Assembly: GCA_002329705.1 (NCBI GenBank)
Contig: DCUC01000046.1
Coordinates: forward strand, 1 to 5,356
Reading direction: 5' to 3'
Source of the DNA: Caryophanales bacterium UBA1424
Lineage (GTDB): Bacteria > Bacillota_I > Bacilli_A > RFN20 > CAG-826
DNA length: 5,356 nucleotides
This document shows positions 1 to 4,917 of the stretch, piece after piece (positions within the stretch are counted from its first letter, which is position 1; each line of letters opens with the position of its first letter). The notes under the pieces were generated by a model that did not search any database, had not been told where the DNA came from, and was given only the letters and a program-made list of their open reading frames with translations. A program made the position numbers and the translations under genes.

Positions 1-203
1 TCGGCACCGGTTTGATTTTTACTTACAGCCTTATCGGCTTACAGGATAGTTCGACCTTTATCTTTGATTATCGAAGTCTCGTCATCTTTGCTATCCTGGC
101 CGTTATCTATTTTGCCTATCCGCGGATATTTAAAAAGAGAGTAAGCCCTTTGCTCCTCATTGCCGTCTCTGTGTTTTTTGGCATCGTTCTCTTCGCCGCA
201 TAA
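1..203 (+). CDS. C-terminal fragment of a membrane protein, probably a chromate transporter (CHR/ChrA) family protein
   Basis: This is the 3' end of a gene that enters from the left edge. The frame is open to base 3 (codons for Gly-Thr-Gly precede the first TTG at base 12), so that TTG is most likely an internal Leu codon, not a start. About 66 residues are visible, with two hydrophobic segments split by a short basic turn (FKKRVSP), and the protein ends in a hydrophobic helix with almost no tail. A final helix pair with a K/R-x-N/S-P-hydrophobic turn and a Gly near the end resembles the C-termini of CHR-family transporters, which in Firmicutes are often two adjacent half-size genes and move chromate or sulfate-like anions. 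The family call is by pattern only. It could be another polytopic membrane protein; that it is the tail of one is fairly secure. It converges on the ferritin gene. Confidence 0.5.
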   Translation, partial: GTGLIFTYSLIGLQDSSTFIFDYRSLVIFAILAVIYFAYPRIFKKRVSPLLLIAVSVFFGIVLFAA

Positions 204-230
204 AAAAAGCCCCACCTTTGTAGGTGAGGC
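202..230 (-). terminator. Rho-independent terminator of the ferritin gene
   Basis: The arms at 209-217 and 222-230 pair over nine positions with one C/A mismatch and a 4-nt loop. On the minus strand the hairpin is followed directly by seven Ts (complement of 202-208), the classic intrinsic-terminator form, 20 bases after the ferritin stop codon. On the plus strand the hairpin is followed only by GATTATT, so it would stop the incoming plus-strand gene less well. The A-tract begins inside that gene's TAA stop (201-203). Confidence 0.85.
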
Positions 231-250
231 GATTATTAATCGCTTTGTTC

Positions 251-766
251 TTAATCGATGTCCGGAATTGAGGGCGAATATTTGCGGGCGTGGTGCTTAC
301 CGTCGATGACGAGTAAAGCCGCACGATCACCCTTTGCAAAATCATACATTAAGATGTTATCGTTGGCGTTTTTCTCTTCTTCACCTTGCTCGGCGATGTA
401 CCACTGAATAAAATTGACGGTCAGATGATCCTTTTCGGCTTTAGCGACTTCGAGGATGTTTTCGATGCTGGCGGTGACGAATTTCTCGTGTTTGAGCGCT
501 TCGACTAAGGGTTCGCGGGGATCTTTATAAGTGAGGGATGGCTTATCGATGACATCGAGAAGCGGCCTTTCACCGACGTGCTGCAGATAGCGGATGAAAC
601 CGAGGGCGTGGTCTCTTTCTTCCTGGGCCTGTATCTCAAACCAGTTGGCGTGGCCGACGAGACCGAGATCGTTGTAATAAAGCGCCATATCGAGATAGAG
701 ATAGGCGGAGTAGAGCTCGCGTTGAATTTGTAAATTGAGTAGATCAACAACTTTTTTTGTAACCAT
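251..766 (-). CDS. ftnA: Non-haem bacterial ferritin (FtnA-type)
   Basis: A cytoplasmic iron-storage protein that oxidises Fe(II) at a dinuclear centre and stores the ferric mineral in a 24-subunit shell. The 171-residue length is normal for the family. Numbered from the first Met, the residues match the E. coli FtnA ferroxidase set: Glu17, Tyr24, Glu50 and His53 (in the EERDHA motif), Glu94 and Gln127, plus Glu49, Glu126 and Glu130 where FtnA has its third iron site. There is no haem-site Met of the bacterioferritin kind in helix B, which favours ferritin over Bfr; the length and motifs exclude Dps. The start is fixed by AGGAGG at 774-779, 7 nt upstream. It has its own terminator just downstream and is divergent from msrA, so it is probably monocistronic. 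A Fur- or PerR-like control would be usual, but I could not identify a convincing box. Confidence 0.95.
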   Translation of the reverse strand: MVTKKVVDLLNLQIQRELYSAYLYLDMALYYNDLGLVGHANWFEIQAQEERDHALGFIRYLQHVGERPLLDVIDKPSLTYKDPREPLVEALKHEKFVTASIENILEVAKAEKDHLTVNFIQWYIAEQGEEEKNANDNILMYDFAKGDRAALLVIDGKHHARKYSPSIPDID

Positions 767-773
767 GTAATTA

Positions 774-779
774 CCTCCT
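774..779 (-). promoter_or_regulatory. Ribosome binding site of the ferritin gene
   Basis: On the minus strand this is a perfect AGGAGG, 7 nt from the ATG at 766-764. It fixes the ferritin start and contrasts with msrA on the other side of the same intergenic region, which has no recognisable site. Confidence 0.85.
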
Positions 780-886
780 AGGTGTTACTTTTCTAACATC
801 TATATCTTAGTCGATATGTAACTATGTTAAAAGTTATTTGCTCGCGATCATTACTATTTTCTTATCGCATCGTTCATGAAATAATT
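780..886. promoter_or_regulatory. Divergent ferritin/msrA control region with imperfect dyads
   Basis: This interval must hold promoters for both divergent genes. On the minus strand a TTAACA (825-830, five of six to the -35 consensus) precedes TAAGAT (804-809, four of six to the -10), but the spacer is only 15 nt, so it is a weak candidate for the ferritin promoter. No good plus-strand promoter for msrA was found. Inverted repeats are present: TAACAT at 794-799 with ATGTTA at 824-829, and inside them ATATC at 802-806 with GATAT at 813-817. The nest is off-centre, so it may be a regulator site or just AT-rich chance. No clear match to a Fur or PerR consensus was seen. Confidence 0.35.
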
Positions 887-892
887 ATGCTT

Positions 893-1405
893 ATGAAAAC
901 GTTACATGAACGCGTCATCTATTTAGCCGGAGGCTGTTTCTGGGGCATCGAAGCCTATTTTCAGCAGCTTAAAGGCGTCCTCGACACCGAAGTCGGCTAT
1001 GCCAACGGCGATAGCGAGAATCCATCTTACGAGGATTTGGTGGCCCATCGCGCGAATCATGCCGAGACCGTTAAAATTATCTATGATAATGACATTATTC
1101 CACTTGCCAAAATTCTCGAGCACTTTCTGCGCATCGTCGATCCCTATTCGCTTAATCGGCAAGGTCATGATGTCGGCATTCAGTATCGAAGCGGTGTCTA
1201 TTATGAAAACGATGAAGATAAGAAAATTATCAATTCCTATTTTGAAGAACAAAATGAGGATATCTCCCGATTGTTTGCCGTCGAGGTGATCCCCTTAAAA
1301 AACTTTTATCGGGCGGAAGGATATCATCAGGATTATCTTGTGAAAAATCCGTTTGGCTATTGCCACGTCGACATGCGGAAGATAAAAAAAGAGGAGCGCA
1401 AGTGA
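893..1405 (+). CDS. msrA: Peptide-methionine (S)-S-oxide reductase MsrA
   Basis: Reduces methionine-S-sulfoxide in proteins and free methionine, repairing oxidative damage in the cytoplasm with thioredoxin as usual reductant. From the start chosen here it has 170 residues. The active-site motif GCFWG puts the catalytic Cys at residue 15. Other conserved family residues are Tyr46, Glu58 (in NHAETV), Asp93 (in GHDVG) and Tyr98. The only other Cys, residue 157 in NPFGYCHVD, is the likely resolving Cys; this GCFWG plus GYCHxD pattern is the one seen in MsrA domains of MsrA-MsrB fusions, though no MsrB domain follows here. The start is uncertain: ATGs at 824, 887 and 893 share the frame and none has a Shine-Dalgarno site. 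I chose 893 because it puts the GCFWG motif close to the N-terminus, as in short MsrA proteins, while the 824 version adds 23 unconserved-looking residues. It is divergent from ferritin. Confidence 0.93.
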   Translation: MKTLHERVIYLAGGCFWGIEAYFQQLKGVLDTEVGYANGDSENPSYEDLVAHRANHAETVKIIYDNDIIPLAKILEHFLRIVDPYSLNRQGHDVGIQYRSGVYYENDEDKKIINSYFEEQNEDISRLFAVEVIPLKNFYRAEGYHQDYLVKNPFGYCHVDMRKIKKEERK

Positions 1406-1418
1406 AGCGTTCCTTTTT
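1384..1418. terminator. Bidirectional intrinsic terminator between msrA and the DUF4097 gene
   Basis: The stem pairs 1392-1399 with 1407-1414 (eight pairs, one G-T) around a 7-nt loop, flanked by seven As on the left and a run of five Ts on the right. It therefore reads as hairpin plus T-tract on both strands. It serves msrA on the plus strand and the PadR-HAAS-DUF4097 operon (last stop at 1436) on the minus strand. The msrA TGA (1403-1405) lies in the loop. Confidence 0.8.
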
Positions 1419-1435
1419 AATTATTTAGAGTTTAT

Positions 1436-2380
1436 TTAATTAAACGTGATGGTAATCGCCCCGTTATAGCAGCGGGCGTAAAGTATTTTGCTACCGGTCG
1501 ACGGAACTTGGCTATTAAAGCCGGCGAGGTTGTTCGAGCCGTTGGTCGTCTGGCTGTCGATATCATAATCGGTCGACGGTCCTCTGACATTGCCGCGAAT
1601 ATCGCCGTTCGTCGTCTCGAGGTGAATTTTTGTTGCGACATCGATGTCGGCTGTCGTCACTTGTCCGTTAGTCGTCGCGAGTTTCATGTTTTCGGCCGCG
1701 ATGTCTTCGGCGGCGATTTTGCCGTTAGTCGTCTGCGCGTCGATATCGACGGCAGTCAGCTCATCGAGGACGATATAGCCGTTCATCGAGCGGGCGGCGA
1801 TATCTTCTAGTGATGAAGAAGCGGTGATTTCAATCTTAGAGTTCGTGGTCCGGACATCGATGTTTCCGGTGACGTCGACATTGTTCACGCTGATCAGACC
1901 GTTCGCGGTCTCGAGCGCCAGTTCGCCTTGCAGGGAGATGTCGTCGACATCGATCACGCCGTTAGTATTATTAATATGAAGCGAAGCCGCGTAATTTTTG
2001 GGGACGGTGATCGTCATCGTGCGCAAACTCGTCGGAACATAGAAGATGCGCTTAATCCACGGGACATCGTTATGATAGACGAGAGTAAAGTCGTTTTCAT
2101 CAACGCTCGAAACATAAGTTTCGTGGTTGTTTTCGTAGACGGTAATTGAGACGGTCAGCGCTGTTTCCGAAGTATTGATAACAATTTTGTTGTTTTCTTC
2201 TTCGACATTGATGTTGAGATCAGCGGCGGGAACCTCGATTACGCGGGCGGAATAGGGCTCGGCGGTCGATAAGGCGGCAAAACCTCCGGCCGCAGCGGCG
2301 CTGATGCCGGCAATCGTGCCTCCGAGAACAATCATCACACCTCCGAGAAGAAGCGGGACGATGATGGCTTTTTTAATCAT
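1436..2380 (-). CDS. DUF4097 family beta-strand repeat protein, membrane-anchored or secreted
   Basis: The protein has 314 residues. Residues 5-37 are hydrophobic and Gly/Ala-rich after an N-terminal Lys pair, giving a signal anchor or signal peptide; a cleavage site near 38-46 is possible but not clear. Residues 45-130 form a beta-rich region with a single WIKR stretch. From about 137 onward it is a ladder of short beta-repeats, each carrying an Asn-Gly (or Asn-Ser) turn at Asn140, 160, 180, 200, 219, 238, 258, 280 and 306, a rise of 19-20 residues per turn for most of its length. This is the hallmark of the DUF4097 (putative adhesin) family and implies a right-handed beta-solenoid outside the cell. 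One Cys (304) lies near the C-terminus, and no sortase motif or lipobox is seen. AGGAGG at 2389-2394 is 8 nt from the ATG, which overlaps the HAAS gene stop (ATGA), so translation is probably coupled. The molecular role is unknown; related B. subtilis proteins of the YvlB/LiaG kind sit in envelope-stress loci. Confidence 0.85.
   Translation of the reverse strand: MIKKAIIVPLLLGGVMIVLGGTIAGISAAAAGGFAALSTAEPYSARVIEVPAADLNINVEEENNKIVINTSETALTVSITVYENNHETYVSSVDENDFTLVYHNDVPWIKRIFYVPTSLRTMTITVPKNYAASLHINNTNGVIDVDDISLQGELALETANGLISVNNVDVTGNIDVRTTNSKIEITASSSLEDIAARSMNGYIVLDELTAVDIDAQTTNGKIAAEDIAAENMKLATTNGQVTTADIDVATKIHLETTNGDIRGNVRGPSTDYDIDSQTTNGSNNLAGFNSQVPSTGSKILYARCYNGAITITFN
1532..1972 (-). repeat. 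Tandem coding repeats (about 20 codons) of the DUF4097 ladder
   Basis: The protein ladder is visible in the DNA. On the plus strand the core CCGTTNGTCGTC recurs at 1539-1550, 1605-1616, 1665-1676 and 1722-1733, spaced 66, 60 and 57 bases apart, and encodes the Thr-Thr-Asn-Gly turn on the minus strand. Units further upstream (Asn140 to Asn200) are more diverged, with Asn-Thr-Asn-Gly, Thr-Ala-Asn-Gly, Thr-Thr-Asn-Ser and Ser-Met-Asn-Gly versions. All spacings are multiples of three, as expected for repeats kept at the protein level. Confidence 0.75.
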
Positions 2381-2991
2381 GCATTGGTCCTCCTGACAAA
2401 CATTTTTTTAATCGTGTGCGATAGCGATTCAAGCAATTTGATGATGCCCTTTGTGGCGTAGAGCGAACCGATGATGGCGATGATTGATAAACCGATTAAG
2501 GCGATGCCGAGACCGATCGAAAAAAAGCCGGTCGGAATATAGGAGCTGGCAAAGCCAAATGTCGAGGCGATGATCATGGCGATACCGCCGATGCCGATTG
2601 AGACGCTAATCGCCCATAAGGCGATGATGACGCCACCGATGGCGGCGAAGAAGCTGGCGATGACGCCTAAAGCGCTCATCAAGACCGGAAACCAGAAGGG
2701 AAAGAGAACAATGAGCAATACGACGATTAAAGCGGTGCTCTCGGGACTCCTTTTTGATTTATAATCGTCAACTTTGCGCTTGATGATTGTCGCAAACGGC
2801 TGATGGGCCTGCAAATCGCGGGCGATGCTCTCCGGTGTGCCGAGTGAGGCGACGGCCTCAGCTTCGGTGGCCCCGTCTTCGACGCGGTCGGAAATCATCT
2901 CTTCGTAATAGGTGATTGTCTTTTCGACTTCATCATACGGAAGATTTCTGATTTCGAGCCGAAGCTTATCGAGAAATTCTTTTTTTGTCAT
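2377..2991 (-). CDS. HAAS (DUF1700) domain membrane protein
   Basis: The protein has 204 residues. Residues 1-75 match the helical HAAS/DUF1700 domain: it begins MTKKEFLDKL, then LPYDEVEKTITYYEEMISD at 17-35, then the small-residue turn before AVASLGTPESIARDL at 46-60. The rest is membrane: hydrophobic stretches at about 86-118, 119-143 and 155-178, ending in a basic tail (KKMFVRRTNA), so the helical domain and tail are probably cytoplasmic if the helix number is even (four likely). The family is regularly encoded directly after PadR regulators and is thought to signal to them. An upstream in-frame ATG at 3018 would overlap the padR end; AAGGGGGAG at 2999-3007 sits 7 nt before the ATG at 2991 and decides for the shorter form. 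The gene starts 1 nt after the padR stop and its own stop overlaps the next start. Confidence 0.87.
   Translation of the reverse strand: MTKKEFLDKLRLEIRNLPYDEVEKTITYYEEMISDRVEDGATEAEAVASLGTPESIARDLQAHQPFATIIKRKVDDYKSKRSPESTALIVVLLIVLFPFWFPVLMSALGVIASFFAAIGGVIIALWAISVSIGIGGIAMIIASTFGFASSYIPTGFFSIGLGIALIGLSIIAIIGSLYATKGIIKLLESLSHTIKKMFVRRTNA
2389..2394 (-). promoter_or_regulatory. Ribosome binding site of the DUF4097 gene
   Basis: On the minus strand a perfect AGGAGG lies within the last codons of the HAAS gene, 8 nt before the ATG at 2380-2378. The presence of a full site beside an ATGA overlap suggests re-initiation supported by strong independent binding. Confidence 0.8.
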
Positions 2992-2992
2992 G

Positions 2993-3313
2993 CTAATTCT
3001 CCCCCTTATGTATTCCATTTATAAAGGTATAAACATTGGTTACTTCTTCCCATTCATTGAGAAACTCTTTGATGCGTTTGCGGCCGGCATCGGTGATACG
3101 ATAGTAGCGGCGCAGGCGGCCGTTATGCTCAACCGAGAAAACGCGAAGGCACTCGCTCATTTCAAGGCGTTTTAAAATCGGATAAAGCGTCGATTCGGAT
3201 ATTTCCACGACTTCGGAAAGATCCTTGACGATTTGATATCCATACGAATCGCCCTTGACCAGCTCGGCCAGGACGCATACTTCCAGAAGACCGCGTTTTA
3301 ATTGAATATCCAT
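2993..3313 (-). CDS. PadR family winged-helix transcriptional regulator
   Basis: The protein has 106 residues, typical of the short PadR subfamily 1-like regulators that are little more than the winged helix-turn-helix plus a dimerising helix. It starts MDIQLKRGLLEVCVLAEL, continues GDSYGYQIVKDL (residues about 22-33) and the recognition-helix region ISESTLYPILKRLE (about 38-51), then the wing with RLRRYYRITDAGRKRIKEF (about 68-86) and a C-terminal helix. All are standard PadR signatures. The start at 3313 is set by AGGAGG at 3318-3323 and by a promoter whose transcript would begin downstream of the alternative ATG at 3382. It heads the operon with the HAAS and DUF4097 genes and probably represses its own promoter. 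The inducer cannot be read from sequence. Confidence 0.93.
   Translation of the reverse strand: MDIQLKRGLLEVCVLAELVKGDSYGYQIVKDLSEVVEISESTLYPILKRLEMSECLRVFSVEHNGRLRRYYRITDAGRKRIKEFLNEWEEVTNVYTFINGIHKGEN
2999..3007 (-). promoter_or_regulatory. Ribosome binding site that fixes the HAAS gene start
   Basis: On the minus strand AAGGGGGAG lies 7 nt before the ATG at 2991, inside the last codons of padR. It rejects the longer start at 3018 and suggests that translation of padR and the HAAS gene is coupled. Confidence 0.75.
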
Positions 3314-3317
3314 ATGC

Positions 3318-3323
3318 CCTCCT
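3318..3323 (-). promoter_or_regulatory. Ribosome binding site of padR at the extreme 5' end of the message
   Basis: On the minus strand AGGAGG ends 4 nt before the ATG at 3313, a rather short spacing. Because the -10 box ends at 3330, transcription should begin near 3322-3324, so the site would form the first bases of the mRNA. Confidence 0.7.
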
Positions 3324-3326
3324 GAC

Positions 3327-3349
3327 AATACTATACAACGCGTAGTATT
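3327..3349. promoter_or_regulatory. Palindromic operator, probable PadR autoregulatory site
   Basis: Two overlapping dyads share one arm. ATACTACGCGTTGTAT on the minus strand (3333-3348) is a 16-bp palindrome with only one mismatched pair, centred on CGCG. AATACTA (3327-3333) and TAGTATT (3343-3349) form a second perfect 7-bp inverted repeat with a 9-nt gap. The site fills most of the spacer and the -10 box of the padR promoter, where a bound repressor would block polymerase. Assignment to PadR is inferred from position and from the common habit of PadR proteins to repress their own operon. Confidence 0.7.
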
Positions 3350-3358
3350 ATGTGTCAA
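3330..3358 (-). promoter_or_regulatory. Sigma-A promoter of the padR-HAAS-DUF4097 operon
   Basis: On the minus strand there is a perfect -35 box TTGACA (3353-3358), a 17-nt spacer and a -10 box TATAGT (3330-3335, five of six). This is the best promoter in the window. The predicted start point is about 3322-3324. Confidence 0.88.
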
Positions 3359-3386
3359 ATAATATTTTTCAATTAATAACAAAAAT

Positions 3387-3410
3387 AAAAAAAGCCCGAA
3401 CTAATCGGGC
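3387..3410 (-). terminator. Rho-independent terminator of the gltS-like gene
   Basis: The arms GCCCGA (3394-3399) and TCGGGC (3405-3410) pair perfectly around a 5-nt loop. On the minus strand seven Ts follow (complement of 3387-3393), 20 bases after the stop codon. It separates the transporter transcript from the padR promoter starting 29 bases further on. Confidence 0.88.
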
Positions 3411-3429
3411 CTATTTTGATATTTGTTTA

Positions 3430-4917
3430 TTAACTTTGCACTTGCGTGTCTTTCTTTTTATGTCTTTTTAAAAGGAAGAAGAAGAGGAGATTGATCGCGA
3501 CAAAATAAGCGATCAAGATGCCGTAAGAGACCCATAAAGACACTGAAGCGAGCGTATTTCCGCCTTTGTAGATATAGCCGACGATGAGCAAGACGGGAAA
3601 GCCAAGAGCGATGGCGACGGTGCTGCCATAGACGAGTGAGTCGGCGGATGGCGTCATAAAGGTCGGATCAATTTCGCGGAGGAGGGCGATACCGTCGGAA
3701 GCGGTGCCGGTCAAATTGCCGTAAAAGGTCACAAAACCTTGATGTTTATAGCCAGGATAGGCTTTAAATGTCATATATTTTACATAGAAGAATGTAGCGA
3801 AGGCGCCGATGACGCAGATAACGGCTAGGGTGACGATTAAACCGACATCGGCGAGATTGCGAATGTCGATGGCCATGATCGAAGAGATAATCATCATATC
3901 AAAGGCGAGGCCGGCGATGCGCTCGAGCATGAAGTTGTTAATATATTGTTTCTTGATAATCTTTCTCTTTTGCAGAGCGGCTAGAAGCTTTTTGACGAGC
4001 ATGGCGATCATCGTGCCGACGATGAAATTAAAGCCAAATAATAACGGGACGATCGTATTTTTTATAAAGGCGACCGGAATAAACGAAAGCGGATAGATGA
4101 TGGCAAACGTCAGAAGGTAGACGATGCCGATCAGCGCGACTTGAATCGTCAATTTATCGATGGATTCGGAGAGTGGAACCTCGCCTTGTTTTTCGACCAT
4201 CTCATCGCTTTGTGGAGCATTTTCATTTTCATCGCGGCGTTTAACAAAACCTTTTTTTGCGGCGTAGTTTAGGTAGATGACACCGCCGACGGCCGCCGAT
4301 AAAAAGCCCATCGTCGAGATGGTGATGCCGAAGTCGGTACCTCCGGCAAAGCCGAGGGCTTCATAAGTGCTTCCCCAAGTCATCGCCTGGCCCGGACCTT
4401 GCCCATAACCAAGTGGTAAAATGATGCCGGCGTAAGGGACAATAGTGGTGAAGACAAGACTTAATAAAATGGTGACGGTGACGCCTATAATCGCCTGTAA
4501 TAGGTACGAACCGATGATGATGATACCGCCTTTGACGCTGTCGCGGCCCATCTCTTTGGATTTTGCCCGTTCCTTGCTGACAACCTTGAGGCTAAGAGCG
4601 ATAAAACCTACTGCTAAGGCATGGTAGGTGATTACTTGGAGCATGGCTTTAAAACCATCGGTGTAGACATTGAGGCCGGTGACGGCGAGCTCGCTATATT
4701 GAAAAGCGATTTTGAGGCCGAGCCCGATCGCGCCGCCGATGAAGGCGACCGGCAAAAGCGATTTACGTAAGAAAGGAATGACCCTTCTTAAAAAATTGGA
4801 GAGCAGCAAAATAGCCAGGACGACGAGAAGGCCAAAGACAATCGACCACGTGACATTGAAGTCTCCGGAGTTAAAGGCTGAGTTAGAAGCCAAGTTCACG
4901 ATGGGTAAGAGGTACAT
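3430..4917 (-). CDS. GltS-like sodium:glutamate (carboxylate) symporter
   Basis: A polytopic inner-membrane carrier of the ESS/GltS family, which takes up glutamate or related acids with sodium. The protein has 495 residues, longer than the roughly 400 of E. coli GltS. It shows the two-half layout of the family: helices from about 24 to 220, a charged cytoplasmic linker at about 221-255 (RRDENENAPQSDE), then a second set of helices to about 483 and a basic tail. Each half carries a Gly-rich re-entrant-type motif: GYGQGPGQ at 170-177 and GNLTGTASDG at 400-409. The first differs from the SGGHGT form of E. coli GltS and resembles the form in Firmicutes paralogues, so the substrate may not be glutamate; I therefore give no symbol. 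AAGGA ends 10 nt before the ATG. The start lies 35 nt inside the preceding gene, implying one operon. Its terminator follows. Confidence 0.85.
   Translation of the reverse strand: MYLLPIVNLASNSAFNSGDFNVTWSIVFGLLVVLAILLLSNFLRRVIPFLRKSLLPVAFIGGAIGLGLKIAFQYSELAVTGLNVYTDGFKAMLQVITYHALAVGFIALSLKVVSKERAKSKEMGRDSVKGGIIIIGSYLLQAIIGVTVTILLSLVFTTIVPYAGIILPLGYGQGPGQAMTWGSTYEALGFAGGTDFGITISTMGFLSAAVGGVIYLNYAAKKGFVKRRDENENAPQSDEMVEKQGEVPLSESIDKLTIQVALIGIVYLLTFAIIYPLSFIPVAFIKNTIVPLLFGFNFIVGTMIAMLVKKLLAALQKRKIIKKQYINNFMLERIAGLAFDMMIISSIMAIDIRNLADVGLIVTLAVICVIGAFATFFYVKYMTFKAYPGYKHQGFVTFYGNLTGTASDGIALLREIDPTFMTPSADSLVYGSTVAIALGFPVLLIVGYIYKGGNTLASVSLWVSYGILIAYFVAINLLFFFLLKRHKKKDTQVQS

Noticed and set aside
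780..886. Fur or PerR box between ferritin and msrA
   Set aside because: The dyads present do not match the GATAAT-type or TTATAAT-N-ATTATAA consensus well enough to name a regulator.
824..892. msrA start at 824
   Set aside because: It adds 23 residues with no match to the family and no ribosome binding site; 887 stays as a close alternative to 893.
923..1252. Minus-strand open frame of about 109 codons within msrA
   Set aside because: It lies fully opposite a clearly recognised enzyme, without a ribosome binding site or recognisable product.
1532..1733. Possible CRISPR-like or intergenic tandem repeat
   Set aside because: The repeat cores are short, spaced by multiples of three (57-66 bases) and lie in a strong coding frame, so they are protein repeats.
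1508..1810. Plus-strand open frame of about 100 codons inside the DUF4097 gene
   Set aside because: It is the mirror of the repeated TTNG codons; no ribosome binding site and a low-complexity, Arg/Val/Asp-rich product.
1441..2340. High frequency of TCGA/GTCGAC-like words suggesting foreign DNA or a restriction-related bias
   Set aside because: They are explained by Asp-Ile/Val/Asn codon runs of the repeat protein and by similar codon choice in neighbouring genes; no boundary in composition was visible.
2992..3018. HAAS gene start at 3018
   Set aside because: It would overlap padR, and the ribosome binding site at 2999-3007 points to the ATG at 2991, which begins at the usual MTKKEFL.
3314..3382. 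Longer padR reading frame starting at 3382
   Set aside because: The extra residues cover the promoter; the predicted transcript starts downstream of that codon, and the AGGAGG supports 3313.
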